The notes under the pieces are model-generated. The model did no database searches. It was not told where the DNA came from and saw only the letters and a program-made list of their open reading frames with translations. From Candidatus Cryptobacteroides aphodequi (lineage in GTDB: Bacteria; Bacteroidota; Bacteroidia; Bacteroidales; UBA932), in assembly GCA_018065265.1 (NCBI GenBank), contig JAGHTP010000010.1:39738-103737 (forward strand): a stretch of DNA of 64,000 nucleotides, in the 5' to 3' direction. Positions 26,937 to 36,653 of the stretch are shown here, piece after piece. Numbering within the stretch: the first letter of the stretch is position 1; each line of letters begins with the position of its first letter. The position numbers and the translations under genes were made by a program.

Positions 26937-28907
26937 TTATTCTTTATACAACACCAGAGCGCACCTGCTTGGCAGGTACAGCTTCAGTGTATTATTTCCG
27001 GTGGTTGTGTGTGCTTCCGCGCTTTGAAGCCTGTCAAAGCCGCCGAAGCGTTTTTCATCTGAATTGAAGGCCATCCGCCAAAGGCCGGAGGGAGCCGCGA
27101 ACTCATATCCTTCGTACGAATTCACGGGGTTGAAATTCAGCGCAAAGATAACATCTGCGCGCTTGAAAACCAAAACTTTGCTCTGGTCGTCGCACTGCAG
27201 GCATTCAGGCACGCTTTCGAGCAGATTGCGACCGCGCAGGAAATGCACCAGAGCGGCATCGAACGCTTCGAGCCCGGCATAGCGCAGATCCGGATTGTCG
27301 GCAAGGCTCCACTGCCTGCGGGCATATTTGTACGACCAGCCGTTCCCCTCGCGCGGGAAGTCTATCCACTCCGGATGGCCGAATTCGTTGCCCATGAAGG
27401 TCAGGTATCCGCCCCCGGCCGTTGCCGCCGTTACGAGGCGTATGAGTTTGTGTAGGGCCACTCCCCTCTCCACGGTCAGATTGCGGCTGCCCGTCTGCAT
27501 CCCGTAGTACATCTCCTTGTCCATAAGGCGGAAGATGATGGTCTTGTCGCCCACCAGCGCCTGGTCGTGGCACTCGGCATAGGAGACGGTACGCTCGTCA
27601 GCACGCTTGTTGGTGAGTTCCCACCATATCGAGCCCATACTCCACTGCTCGTCAGGGAGTTCCTTTATCCACTTTATCCAGTGGTCGGCTATGCCCATCG
27701 CCATACGGTAGTCGAAGCCCACGCCGCCCGCTTCTATCGGTGCGGCAAGGCCCGCCATTCCGCTCATATCCTCCGCTATGGTTACGGCACCGGGCAGGAT
27801 GTCGTGCACAAGCAGGTTGGCAAGGGCGAGGTATGTGATTGCGTTTTCGTCCACGCCGTTACCGAAATACTGGCTGTACGAGCCGAAGTCGGTTTCGAGG
27901 CCGTGGTTCCAGTACAGCATAGATGTCACGCCGTCGAAGCGGAAACCGTCAAGCCTGTATTCCTGCATCCAGAACTTGCAGTTCGAAAGGAGGAAGTGCA
28001 GGGTCTGAGGCTTGCCGTAATCGAAGCAGCGGCTGTCCCAGGCGGGATGATGCCCCTGCCATCCGTCGTAGAAATAGAGATCTTCGCGTCCGTCGAAGCG
28101 GCTCAGGCCTTCGGCTTCGTTCTTTACCATATGCGAATGGACAATGTCCATCACCACGGCTATGCCGCGGCTGTGGGCGTCATCCACCAAGGCCTTGAAC
28201 TCTTCGGGCGTACCGAAACGAGAACTCAGGGCGAAGAAATTCGACACCTGGTAGCCGAACGATCCGTAGTACGGATGTTCCTGAAGAGCCATTATCTGTA
28301 TCACGTTGTAGCCAAGGCGCGCCACCCTCGGAAGCACGTCGCGGCGGAAGTCTTCGAACGTTGCCACGGCCTCCTTTTCGCCGCTCATACCAATATGGCA
28401 CTCATAGATGAACGGTGCGCCCTTGAGGCCGGTAGCCTTGTGACGCCAGCGGTAGGGTTCGGCGGGCTGCCAGACCTGGGCGCAGAATACCTTCGATTCG
28501 GGGTCCTGGACCACGCGCCTGGCATAGGAAGGAAGCCTTTCGGCACCGCCTCCGCTCCATTCTATCCAGAGTTTGTAAAGCTGGCCGTGGTGCAGGAAGA
28601 AGTCAGGAAGGGTGATTTCCCAGTCGCCGTTGCCGCAAGGCTGGAGCCTGTAGCCTTCGGTACGCTTCCAGTTGTTGAACTCGCCTATCAGATAGATTCT
28701 GGTGGCATTCGGAGCCCACTCGCGGAAGACCCAGTGGCCTTCCTCGAAATGCAGGCCGTACCAAAGGTGGTTGTTGAAGCAGGACGAGAGTCTTTTCTTA
28801 CGGCCAAGAAGAGTCCTCCGGCACGCTTCGATGCGGTCGTGGCGGGCGTCGATGGCGTCCTTGAAGGGCTCAAGCCAGGGGTCGTTCTCGTAAATGCGCT
28901 TCATCAT
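26937..28907 (-). CDS. glgB: 1,4-alpha-glucan branching enzyme, eukaryote-like GH13
   Basis: Introduces alpha-1,6 branches into glycogen. 656 residues: CBM48 about 55-150 (FREWAPNATRIYLIGEFNNW), then the GH13 barrel. The nucleophile is Asp325 in GFRFDGVTSM, the acid/base Glu379 in TIAEDMSG, and the third Asp lies in SYAECHDQALVGDK. The DYGKP and ECHDQALVGDK wording is that of the eukaryotic/GH13_8-type enzyme rather than E. coli GlgB, a known trait of Bacteroidota. The ATG overlaps xseB's stop as ATGA. Confidence 0.96.
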   Translation of the reverse strand: MMKRIYENDPWLEPFKDAIDARHDRIEACRRTLLGRKKRLSSCFNNHLWYGLHFEEGHWVFREWAPNATRIYLIGEFNNWKRTEGYRLQPCGNGDWEITLPDFFLHHGQLYKLWIEWSGGGAERLPSYARRVVQDPESKVFCAQVWQPAEPYRWRHKATGLKGAPFIYECHIGMSGEKEAVATFEDFRRDVLPRVARLGYNVIQIMALQEHPYYGSFGYQVSNFFALSSRFGTPEEFKALVDDAHSRGIAVVMDIVHSHMVKNEAEGLSRFDGREDLYFYDGWQGHHPAWDSRCFDYGKPQTLHFLLSNCKFWMQEYRLDGFRFDGVTSMLYWNHGLETDFGSYSQYFGNGVDENAITYLALANLLVHDILPGAVTIAEDMSGMAGLAAPIEAGGVGFDYRMAMGIADHWIKWIKELPDEQWSMGSIWWELTNKRADERTVSYAECHDQALVGDKTIIFRLMDKEMYYGMQTGSRNLTVERGVALHKLIRLVTAATAGGGYLTFMGNEFGHPEWIDFPREGNGWSYKYARRQWSLADNPDLRYAGLEAFDAALVHFLRGRNLLESVPECLQCDDQSKVLVFKRADVIFALNFNPVNSYEGYEFAAPSGLWRMAFNSDEKRFGGFDRLQSAEAHTTTGNNTLKLYLPSRCALVLYKE

Positions 28908-29092
28908 TGCAGAGAGTCTATGGTGCTGCGCCTCTCTCGAAGGTATTCCCTGCAGCGCGAGATCAGCTCGTTCGAGCGTTCTATGCAGGCATCAATTTCC
29001 GAGAGGGCCGTCGCAGGGTCCTCGACCTTCTTTGCAAGAGCTTCCAGCTCGGCAAGTGCGCCGGCGTAGTCGAATTCCTTATTCTTTGCCAT
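28904..29092 (-). CDS. xseB: Exodeoxyribonuclease VII small subunit
   Basis: 62-residue helical subunit that binds the C-terminal region of XseA in the ExoVII complex degrading single-stranded DNA. FDYAGALAELEALAKKVEDP is the family signature, followed by a helical segment with CIERSNELISRCREYL. A start 9 bases upstream at 29101 is possible; the ATG at 29092 gives the more usual N-terminus. It overlaps the end of xseA, as in many genomes. Confidence 0.93.
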   Translation of the reverse strand: MAKNKEFDYAGALAELEALAKKVEDPATALSEIDACIERSNELISRCREYLRERRSTIDSLQ

Positions 29093-30197
29093 TGTTGACA
29101 CTATCTATCGTTGCCGTGACGCTGCCGTCACGGAGCATTATACTTACTTTATCTCCCTCGTTCAGAGCCGAGACGCTGCGCGCAACCATTCCACGCGCAT
29201 CGAGAAGAAGTGAATAGCCTCTCTCCAGGAGCTTTCGCGGATCGGCGGCCAGAATGCGGGCCTGAAGGGTGTCGAGCCGCGCTTCCTGAAGCAGCACTTT
29301 GCCAAGAAAAGCCTGCCTGAGGCGCTCTCCGAGCGAGGTAATGTGCTCGTCCTCGGCGGTGTAGATGTCTATGAAGAAGTCGGCAAGCGCGGTGGGAGTC
29401 TTGAAGAACTGGCGCGCAACCATATCGGCCACGTGGTAGTCGCGGTCGTGGCCTATTGCCGTGAAGACCGGCAGCGGGCACGAAGCGAGTGCGGCGCAGA
29501 TGGAATAGTCGTCAAAGCAGGCCAGATCGGTGTTCGACCCGCCTCCCCTGAGCACAAGCAGGGCATCGAGCGAAGAGTCGAGCGACGCCCTCTGAACAGC
29601 CTCGCAGATGCTGCGCGGTGCGCCGAGCCCCTGCATCGAGGCTTCGAAGAGCACGAGTTCGAAAGCGAAGCCGTAAGCGTTTTCAAGCAGATGGCGCTGG
29701 AAATCGCCCCAGCCTGCGGCGTCGGGAGCGGTTATCACTCCGAGCCGGTATGGCAACTGAGGCAGCGCGAGTTCCTGCTGCGCGTCCATCAGCCCCTCTT
29801 CGGTAAGCCGTTCGATTGTCTTGCGACGCTGTAGTTCGGAATCTCCTTCGGCTCCTTCGAGCGGAGCCAGGTCGTTGATTATCAGGCTCAGGCCGTAAAG
29901 CTCGGAATAGTTAACTCCCACGCTCGCGGCAATCTGCTGGCCGGATGCAAGTGGAACGCCCGCCGCTTCGCGGTAGAAGGCCGAAAGCATCGTGTAAACG
30001 CCCGACCAGATGATGGCCTTGACCTTGGCCTTCTGCACTCCGTTTTCGCTCTGGACGAGTTCCAGATAACAGTGGCCGTTGCTGCGGACCTGCATCTGAG
30101 CCACCTCAGCCTTCACAATGACAGGCTCGCTGAAGAGCTCCGAAAGCCCTTCTTTGATCTGCCTTTGCAGGGTGAGAAGGTCGATGCAGTCGTCCAT
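29079..30197 (-). CDS. xseA: Exodeoxyribonuclease VII large subunit
   Basis: Catalytic subunit of ExoVII, 372 residues, shorter than the roughly 450 of E. coli because the C-terminal coiled-coil part is reduced. N-terminal OB-fold about 10-105 (VKAEVAQMQVRSNGHCYLEL), then LPYRLGVITAPDAAGWGDF and the conserved AIGHDRDYHVADMVARQFFK with TPTALADFF, the ExoVII core motif. It ends with ERGYSLLLDARG and a short terminal domain. It begins 8 bases after the GH3 stop. Confidence 0.95.
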   Translation of the reverse strand: MDDCIDLLTLQRQIKEGLSELFSEPVIVKAEVAQMQVRSNGHCYLELVQSENGVQKAKVKAIIWSGVYTMLSAFYREAAGVPLASGQQIAASVGVNYSELYGLSLIINDLAPLEGAEGDSELQRRKTIERLTEEGLMDAQQELALPQLPYRLGVITAPDAAGWGDFQRHLLENAYGFAFELVLFEASMQGLGAPRSICEAVQRASLDSSLDALLVLRGGGSNTDLACFDDYSICAALASCPLPVFTAIGHDRDYHVADMVARQFFKTPTALADFFIDIYTAEDEHITSLGERLRQAFLGKVLLQEARLDTLQARILAADPRKLLERGYSLLLDARGMVARSVSALNEGDKVSIMLRDGSVTATIDSVNNGKE

Positions 30198-30205
30198 AGG
30201 CTTTT

Positions 30206-32995
30206 TTATTTTGCTTCGGGCACTCCGCCCATCTCTTCTATGACGGCCGTGCCTTCGGTTACAAGGATGCGGATTTCGGCGGCGCCGGTGCTCTCGAAGC
30301 TGTAGGTATGGGCGCCGACTCCGTCCTTGCTGCCCTTGTAGAGGGTGTAGAACAGGCCGCCGCCGTTGGTGTAGCGGACTTCGAAGCTGCAGTCGGTCTC
30401 GGAGCCCCAGGCCACATCGATATGGTCGACCTTGGAATCGGGAACAAGCTTGAGGGTAAGGTCGTCACCCTTGCGCAGTTTGACAGGGAACTTGCGGGCG
30501 GCATCGGCGGCCGCTGCCCCTTCACCGGTAACGACAAAGCTGTCCTTGAGCCTGATATCCTGCGAAGACGCACCGACGAGCACTTCGAATTCACCGGGCT
30601 CGACAACCCTGCGGAAGTCGCGGTCAAGAAGGCTCATCGCCTTGCCATCGAGGCTGAAGTTCACCTCCCTGGTTTCACCGGGCTCGAGATGAAGCCTTTC
30701 GAAACCGCGGAGCTGACGCTCGTAAACGGTAATGCTGCTGATGCAGTCGTGCAGATAAAGCTGCACAACCTCATCTCCGGCCATCTTGCCGGTATTGGTC
30801 ACTTTGAATCTAACATCCACGCTGCCGCCGGCAGGAATCTCCTTCGCCGAAAGGCTGAGGTCGGAATATTCGAAAGTCGTATAGCTCAAACCGTAGCCGA
30901 AATCGTAGAGTGCGCCGTGAACGCGGCTCTGGCTGCCGTCGGGGCCGGGCTTGGTGTAGCCGTCAACCTGTGAATTGGGCTTGAACGGGAAGTTGAAAGG
31001 AATCTGGCCGACCGAGCGGGGGAAGGTGACGGTAAGTTTTCCGCCGGGGTTATACTCGCCCAGAAGGGCTTCGGCAACCGCAGTGCCTCCGTGTGTTCCG
31101 GGGTACCAGGCTTCGAGTATCGAATTGACATTGGCGTCGGCCCAGTTGATCGAGAGCGGACGGCCGTTGATGAGAACGAGCACCACGGGCGTGCCGGTGG
31201 CGACGACTTTCTCAAGCAGACGCTGCTGGCTGAGCGGCAGATCGAGGCTTGAACGGCTGCGGTTCTCGCCGCAGGTGCGGTAACTTCCACCGAGCACCAC
31301 GACAGCCACATCGCTGCGCTTTGCGGCCTTGACGGCTTTGGCGGCCATCTTTGTCTCGGCCTTCGTGGGAGTGTCGGCAATGAGTTCAGTATTCGGCCAG
31401 TCGGGCTCGGTAATCTCGCATCCGCGCTCATAAACGACTTCCGCCTTGTCGGCAAGAGCCTTGCGCAGGCCGCCGAGCACCGTAACGGCTTCGGTAGCCT
31501 GAGGGCCGTAGTGGCAATGCACGAAGTTCTCCTCATCGGCGTTGGGGCCTATGACAGCCACTCTCTTGAGTTTTGATGCGTCGAGGGGCAGAAGGCCGTC
31601 GTTCTTCAGGAGGACGAGGCTCTCGCGCGAAGCTTTCAGGGCCCACTCGTTGTTTGCCGGACTGTTCACGGTCTCGTCGGCGAGCTTGTAGTCAAGCTGA
31701 TAGGGTTTGTCGAAAAGGCCCACGATGAACTTGACCCTGAGGATGTCGGCCACCCTCTCGTCGATAACCGACATAGGTATGCGGCCTTCCTCGACCAGTT
31801 CACGCAGCGGCAGCACGTAGCTGTCGGGGCTGCGGAAGGTGCAGCGCACGTTAAGACCGGCCATAACTGACTGATATACAGACTCCTTCATATTGGGAGT
31901 CACCTTGTGCTTCGAATGCAGATACTCCACGGCGTCGGAGTCGGAAACCACGTATCCGTGGAAGCCCATATCCTCGCGAAGCCTTTCATAAAGCCAGTAA
32001 TGACTGCCTTCGACGGGCTCTCCGTCTATGTCATTGTACGAGCACATGAGGCCGAGAAGACCCGCACGCTCGATTACTTCGCGCCAGGGGTAAAGATGTA
32101 TGTTCTCAACTTCGTGAGGCCCGATCTGAGGGTCCACGCGGGCCATACCCTCGCGGGCGCCCTTGCAGTTGGAATATGCCAGGAAGTGCTTCGATGTCGC
32201 TACAACCTTGCCTTCGGACTGCATTCCGCGCACCATCTCGACGCCGAGTTCGGCAACCAGGAAGGGACTCTCGCCGTAAACTTCTTCGTAACGGCCCCAG
32301 CGCTGGTCGCGGCCTACGTCGAGGATGGGAGCATAGACATTCGTGTAGCCGAGGAGCCTGCCCTCGCCGCCGGTGATTTCACCGACCTTTCCTATGAGTT
32401 CGCGGTCCCAGGTATGGCCAAGGCCAAGCTGGGTAGGGAAATTGGTTGCGATATACGATTCCACTCCGCGGATTCCCTCGTTCGTGAAATCGACGGGAAT
32501 GCCGAGCCTTGTCTGCTCTACGAAGAACTGCTGTACCTTGTTGATTGCCCAGGCGTGCTTCGAAGCCGGCCAGATATATTCGGCACCGGCTCCCTGGGTA
32601 GGTCTTCCGTTCACTCCGGAAAAACCGTTCAGGTGCTCGTCGATGGCACCGATGCCATCCTTCCAGAGCCTTTCGCTCCACTCGGGTGTGGGCAGATGGT
32701 CCCGCAGCACACGGCCATAACCGTAGAGGGTGACCATCTGACAGGTCTTTTCCTCGAGGGTCATCTGCGAAAGAAGGTCGGCGATGCGTTCGTCAAGAGC
32801 AGCGGCGGGGTCTTCATAGACATCCTTGACACCATTCTTGTTGAAATCGACCCAACCATCGTGGTAAATTTCACCGGTTCCGATTACTTCGTAACTGCTG
32901 TAATCGATGTTCTGCGTGTCCGCCGTGAGCGCTGTGGCTCCGGCGAGAGAGAGGGCAGCGACTGCTGCAAGGGAATATATCTTTCTGAGTGTCAT
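30206..32995 (-). CDS. GH3 family beta-glycosidase, exported
   Basis: 929-residue periplasmic beta-glucosidase/xylosidase-type enzyme. Signal peptide about 1-25; a dockerin-like Ca-binding loop DFNKNGVKDVYED at 50-62; N-terminal GH3 barrel with KH at 269-270 and nucleophile Asp352 in GYVVSDSDAV; C-terminal sandwich with VVVLGGSYRTCGENRSRSSL carrying the probable acid/base Glu; fibronectin-III-like domain (about 700-790, SLSAKEIPAGGSVDVRFKVTNTG); and an extra beta-rich tail of about 110 residues. The exact glycosidic specificity cannot be read from sequence. Its placement between der and xseA looks like an insertion into a housekeeping gene train. Confidence 0.93.
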   Translation of the reverse strand: MTLRKIYSLAAVAALSLAGATALTADTQNIDYSSYEVIGTGEIYHDGWVDFNKNGVKDVYEDPAAALDERIADLLSQMTLEEKTCQMVTLYGYGRVLRDHLPTPEWSERLWKDGIGAIDEHLNGFSGVNGRPTQGAGAEYIWPASKHAWAINKVQQFFVEQTRLGIPVDFTNEGIRGVESYIATNFPTQLGLGHTWDRELIGKVGEITGGEGRLLGYTNVYAPILDVGRDQRWGRYEEVYGESPFLVAELGVEMVRGMQSEGKVVATSKHFLAYSNCKGAREGMARVDPQIGPHEVENIHLYPWREVIERAGLLGLMCSYNDIDGEPVEGSHYWLYERLREDMGFHGYVVSDSDAVEYLHSKHKVTPNMKESVYQSVMAGLNVRCTFRSPDSYVLPLRELVEEGRIPMSVIDERVADILRVKFIVGLFDKPYQLDYKLADETVNSPANNEWALKASRESLVLLKNDGLLPLDASKLKRVAVIGPNADEENFVHCHYGPQATEAVTVLGGLRKALADKAEVVYERGCEITEPDWPNTELIADTPTKAETKMAAKAVKAAKRSDVAVVVLGGSYRTCGENRSRSSLDLPLSQQRLLEKVVATGTPVVLVLINGRPLSINWADANVNSILEAWYPGTHGGTAVAEALLGEYNPGGKLTVTFPRSVGQIPFNFPFKPNSQVDGYTKPGPDGSQSRVHGALYDFGYGLSYTTFEYSDLSLSAKEIPAGGSVDVRFKVTNTGKMAGDEVVQLYLHDCISSITVYERQLRGFERLHLEPGETREVNFSLDGKAMSLLDRDFRRVVEPGEFEVLVGASSQDIRLKDSFVVTGEGAAAADAARKFPVKLRKGDDLTLKLVPDSKVDHIDVAWGSETDCSFEVRYTNGGGLFYTLYKGSKDGVGAHTYSFESTGAAEIRILVTEGTAVIEEMGGVPEAK

Positions 32996-33028
32996 TTTGT
33001 CGTTCGGGCAGGGCCACTCGGGCCGGGA

Positions 33029-34336
33029 TTATTTCTGGCGGCAGAAAATCTGCACGGGACAGCCGCAGAGGTCGAAATGCTCGCGAAGCTGGTTCTCAAG
33101 GAAGCGCTTGTACGGGTCCTTGATGTACTGAGGAAGGTTGCAGAAGAACGCAAATGCGGGGAATGCAGTAGGCAGCTGGGTGATGTACTTGATCTTCACG
33201 TACTTTCCCTTCCATGCAGGAGGAGGAGTCTCCTCGAGTATTGGCAGAAGCGCCTCGTTCAGGCGGGCCGTTGAAATCTTGCGGCGGTAGTTCTCGCAGA
33301 CTCTGGCAACTGCGTCGAGCACATCCTGGATGCGCTGCATCTTTACTACCGATGTGAACACGATGGGCACGTCAGTGAAAGGTGCGATACGCTCACGCAG
33401 CGAGCGTTCATACTCCTTGAGCGTGTTGCTATCCTTGATGAAGAGGTCCCACTTGTTCACAACCAGCACGCATCCCTTGCGGTTCTTCTGGATCAGGTTG
33501 AAGATGTTCATATCCTGGGCCTCCATACCGGTGGTGGCATCTATCATCATAACACACACATCGCTATGCTCTATGGCGCGGATGCTGCGCATTACCGAAT
33601 AGAACTCGAGGTCTTCGTGAACCTTGCTCTTGCGGCGTATACCTGCGGTATCGACCAGCATGAACTCGTGGCCGAACTTGTTGTAATGGGTCTCGATGGA
33701 GTCGCGCGTGGTGCCGGCAACGGGAGTCACGATGTTGCGCTGCTCACCGAGCAGGGCGTTCGTGATGGACGATTTGCCCACATTTGGTTTGCCCACGATA
33801 GCGATTCTGGGGAGATCGGCGTAAGGGTCCTCCTCCTTTGTCTCCTCAGGAAGGATGCGGACAATCTCGTCCAGCAGGTCGCCGGTTCCGGAGCCGTTGG
33901 CTGCAGATATGCTCCATATCTCACCGAGACCGAGGCTGTAGAACTGGTATGCGTCGTACTGCTTGTCACCGCTGTCCACCTTGTTCACACACAGGACCAC
34001 AGGCTTTTTGCTACGGCGGAGGACATCAGCAATCTCGGAATCGTAATCGGTCACTCCGGTAGCCGCCTCAACCATGAACAGAACGGCGTCCGCCTCGTTT
34101 ATGGCTATCTGCACCTGTTCGCGGATAGCGGATTCGAACACGTCCTCGGAATTGGTCGTGTAACCACCTGTGTCCACTACGGAGAACTCTCTTCCGCACC
34201 ACTCACAACGGCCGTAGTGACGGTCGCGGGTCACGCCCGCGGTATCGTCCACAATGGCCTGCCTCATTCCCACCAGACGGTTGAAGAGGGTTGATTTGCC
34301 GACATTCGGCCGGCCGACTATCGCTAATAGACTCAT
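33029..34336 (-). CDS. der: Ribosome biogenesis GTPase Der (EngA)
   Basis: Tandem-GTPase factor for 50S ribosomal subunit maturation, 435 residues. First G domain: GRPNVGKS (8-15), DTGG, NKVD; second G domain: GKPNVGKS (near 182), DTAG, NKWD; C-terminal KH-like domain (about 350-435, [15 protein letters not shown]). The first domain has a Cys-x2-Cys in [11 protein letters not shown] where other family members usually carry no cysteine pair. It follows the small membrane protein gene with a 4-base overlap. Confidence 0.97.
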   Translation of the reverse strand: MSLLAIVGRPNVGKSTLFNRLVGMRQAIVDDTAGVTRDRHYGRCEWCGREFSVVDTGGYTTNSEDVFESAIREQVQIAINEADAVLFMVEAATGVTDYDSEIADVLRRSKKPVVLCVNKVDSGDKQYDAYQFYSLGLGEIWSISAANGSGTGDLLDEIVRILPEETKEEDPYADLPRIAIVGKPNVGKSSITNALLGEQRNIVTPVAGTTRDSIETHYNKFGHEFMLVDTAGIRRKSKVHEDLEFYSVMRSIRAIEHSDVCVMMIDATTGMEAQDMNIFNLIQKNRKGCVLVVNKWDLFIKDSNTLKEYERSLRERIAPFTDVPIVFTSVVKMQRIQDVLDAVARVCENYRRKISTARLNEALLPILEETPPPAWKGKYVKIKYITQLPTAFPAFAFFCNLPQYIKDPYKRFLENQLREHFDLCGCPVQIFCRQK

Positions 34337-34563
34337 ACGTTGAATTTACAGTCACGGCAGGCCTCTTCCGTGCCCCTGGCCTTGCAGTGCGTGCCGTGCA
34401 ATTCGGCATCCTCGTCCTTGAAGCAGCGGATTCCGCGCTTTTGCATCTCTTCGTTCGAGCCCACGTCGTACTTCGGGAACTCACCGTCCTTCTTCAGAAG
34501 GAAGATGCACATCCCGGCTATGCCGAGGGCCAGAATCACTGCCGCTGCAAGGAAAGTTACCAT
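34333..34563 (-). CDS. Small membrane protein with cysteine-rich tail
   Basis: 76-residue protein not recognised as a named family. Residues about 3-23 form one transmembrane helix ([20 protein letters not shown]). The cytosolic or periplasmic tail holds five cysteines: one in GIRCF, one in GTHCK, and EEACRDC near the C-terminus, in a pattern that could bind a metal or Fe-S centre. The stop overlaps the start of der by 4 bases and it begins 13 bases after prs, so it is part of the operon and very likely real. Confidence 0.75.
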   Translation of the reverse strand: MVTFLAAAVILALGIAGMCIFLLKKDGEFPKYDVGSNEEMQKRGIRCFKDEDAELHGTHCKARGTEEACRDCKFNV

Positions 34564-34576
34564 TGTTGAACAAAAA

Positions 34577-35548
34577 CTATCTGTCGAACTCCGGGCTGAT
34601 AGGCTCGTAGTTGTAAACCTTGTCGATTATGCTTGCGAACACACCGGCCATAGAGACGATACGAATCTTGCTGTCGTCCGCAAGTTCCGGATGTGGTACC
34701 GAGTCAGTGATGTACACCTCGCTGAGGGCAGACTCGTGAATACGTTTCACGGCTTCGCCACTGAGAACTCCGTGGCTGGCGCAGGCACGTACCGAATTCG
34801 CGCCCTGTTCGAGCAGCAGATTCGCAGCCTTGCAGAGGGTGCCGGCAGTATCGATCATATCGTCGATGATGAACACGTCCTTGCCTTCTATGTCGCCGAT
34901 GGCGGTGATGTTGGCGACCACATTGGCCCTCTCGCGAGTCTTGTGGCAGACAATCATCGAGGCGTCCAGAGCGCGCGCATACACTGCGGCCTTCTTGGCA
35001 CCACCCATATCAGGAGCCGCGATCGCCAGGTTCGGGAGTTTCATATCCCTGATCATAGGGATGAACACCTTCGAGCCGTACACGTGGTCGACGGGGATAT
35101 CGAAGAAGCCCTGTATCTGGTCGGCGTGCAGGTCGCAAGTCATCACGCGGTCAGCACCTGCGGCGTGAAGAAGATTTGCCACCAGCTTGGCTCCGATGGC
35201 CACACGCGGACGGTCCTTTCGGTCCTGGCGGGCCCATCCGAAATAGGGCATTACCGCAATGACCGTGTCGGCTGATGCCCGCTTCGCAGCATCGATGCTG
35301 AGCAGGAGTTCCATCAGGTTGTCTGCGGGCGGAATTGTAGACTGGATGATATACACAGTCGCGCCGCGGACGCTCTCATTGAACTGCGGCTGGAATTCTC
35401 CGTCGGAGAACTTGTCGCACACAAGGGCTCCGAGTTTCATTTCGGGGCTGCCTGCCGGGGCATTGGCATTGAGGGCATCAATTACTTTCAGGGCGAAATC
35501 GCGGGATGCGCCGCAGGCGAAAATCGCCATCCTGTGAGTGTGGATCAT
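34577..35548 (-). CDS. prs: Ribose-phosphate pyrophosphokinase
   Basis: Makes PRPP from ribose-5-phosphate and ATP for purine, pyrimidine, His and Trp synthesis. 323 residues. Conserved FSDGEFQPQFNESVRG, MPYFGWARQDRK (catalytic and ATP-binding loop), TCDLHADQIQGFFDIPVDH, and the PRPP loop VFIIDDMIDTAGTLCKAA. The start overlaps engB's stop by 4 bases. An internal Met at position 7 is an alternative start. Confidence 0.97.
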   Translation of the reverse strand: MIHTHRMAIFACGASRDFALKVIDALNANAPAGSPEMKLGALVCDKFSDGEFQPQFNESVRGATVYIIQSTIPPADNLMELLLSIDAAKRASADTVIAVMPYFGWARQDRKDRPRVAIGAKLVANLLHAAGADRVMTCDLHADQIQGFFDIPVDHVYGSKVFIPMIRDMKLPNLAIAAPDMGGAKKAAVYARALDASMIVCHKTRERANVVANITAIGDIEGKDVFIIDDMIDTAGTLCKAANLLLEQGANSVRACASHGVLSGEAVKRIHESALSEVYITDSVPHPELADDSKIRIVSMAGVFASIIDKVYNYEPISPEFDR

Positions 35549-36147
35549 TGGGTTAGAGTGTTAAGGATCTTGCCTATGTAATCAAGTATTTCTTCCCGTC
35601 CGAGGCCGGACTGGGCTGAACTTGCAAAGTATGGAGGGAGGGTCTCCCAGTCGCGAAGCAGAATCTGCTCGTCGCGCGCGAGCTGGGCCTTGAGCACATT
35701 GGGGCCCTGTTTGTCGCACTTCGTGAAGATGATTGCGCAGGGGATGCCGTTCTCGCCGAGTTCCGAAAGAAAGTCGACGTCTATCTTGCCGATGTCGTGA
35801 CGCGAGTCGACCAGCACGAAGAGCATCACCAGTTCCTGGCTGTTGTGGATGTAGTCACGGATGAGGGCCTTGAGTTCGTCACGGCCTTTCTGCGACATCT
35901 GGGCATAGCCATAACCCGGCAGATCGACCAGATACCAGCTGTCGTTGATGAGGAAATGATTGACGAGTTTGGTCTTGCCCGGGGTGGACGAGGTCATCGC
36001 CAGCTTGCCGTTGCGGCAGAGCATATTAATGAGGCTGCTCTTCCCCACGTTCGAACGCCCTATGAAAGCGAACTCGGGGAGCCTGCGGGCAGGTCTCTGG
36101 CCAACTCTCGTGGAGCTTCCGGCAAATGTTGCGCTGGTTATCTTCAT
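35545..36147 (-). CDS. engB: Ribosome biogenesis GTPase YsxC/EngB
   Basis: TRAFAC-class GTPase for 50S assembly, 200 residues from the ATG at 36147. That start is chosen because MKITSATFAGS is the typical N-terminus; the open frame continues nine codons upstream with no homology. GRSNVGKSSLINML, STPGKTKLVNHF, DLPGYGYA and TKCDK are the G1, G2, G3 and G4 regions. It begins the long minus-strand gene train that continues through prs, der and the glycogen module. Confidence 0.96.
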   Translation of the reverse strand: MKITSATFAGSSTRVGQRPARRLPEFAFIGRSNVGKSSLINMLCRNGKLAMTSSTPGKTKLVNHFLINDSWYLVDLPGYGYAQMSQKGRDELKALIRDYIHNSQELVMLFVLVDSRHDIGKIDVDFLSELGENGIPCAIIFTKCDKQGPNVLKAQLARDEQILLRDWETLPPYFASSAQSGLGREEILDYIGKILNTLTQ

Positions 36148-36199
36148 ACTATTCCCGGCACCGGTTGCGCGCATTTTGCCGCATTCCCGGACCTTCGCG

Positions 36200-36207
36200 C
36201 AAATTTA
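36200..36207 (-). promoter_or_regulatory. Candidate -7 element for engB operon
   Basis: On the minus strand this reads TAAATTTG, an exact match to the Bacteroidetes TAnnTTTG -7 consensus, about 52 bases before the engB ATG. A convincing TTTG-type -33 element was not found at the expected spacing. Confidence 0.55.
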
Positions 36208-36330
36208 ACGAAAATCCCGCACATTTCCGCTAATGCGGAACGCTTATCCCGCGAAACTTGTTTTTCTGCTTCGCTGCGCCTGGAGGGCGGACCGGCAAAA
36301 CTGTATTTTGCAATACAATGCTTTACCAGA

Positions 36331-36546
36331 GGTGGCGGGATGCCGGGGGCGCGGGTAGCGTGGTGAGCGATTTTGAGCGAAGCGGATTAAGTCGAGCATG
36401 AGACGGAAGGCCGGTTGCGCGCAGCGCAATTGCGAGCATGTCTGAGCACGTAGTGCGAGTTGCGCAGTCAAAGGCCTTCCGGCCACGCGAGACCCGCGTC
36501 GCGAAGCATGAGCGAACCTGCGACCGCGCCCCGGCATCCCGCCACC
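36331..36546. repeat. Large palindromic element with nested inverted repeats
   Basis: The outer arms are GGTGGCGGGATGCCGGGG (36331-36348) and its perfect reverse complement (36529-36546), 18 bp each. Nested inside are GGAAGGCC/GGCCTTCC (36405-36412 and 36473-36480) and GCGCAA/TTGCGC (36424-36429 and 36460-36465), so the whole 216-bp unit could fold into one branched hairpin. Open frames crossing it have no recognisable protein character, and I take the element to be non-coding. Function unknown; it could be a dispersed genome repeat. Confidence 0.7.
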
Positions 36547-36653
36547 GGCTGAAAGGTGCTGCCGCGCTCCGGCTCCACGTTGCCTCGGCAGCGCACCAGG
36601 TATCTGCGAACGGACGGAGTGATGTAATCAGTCCTGTTCTCACACAAAGAGCG

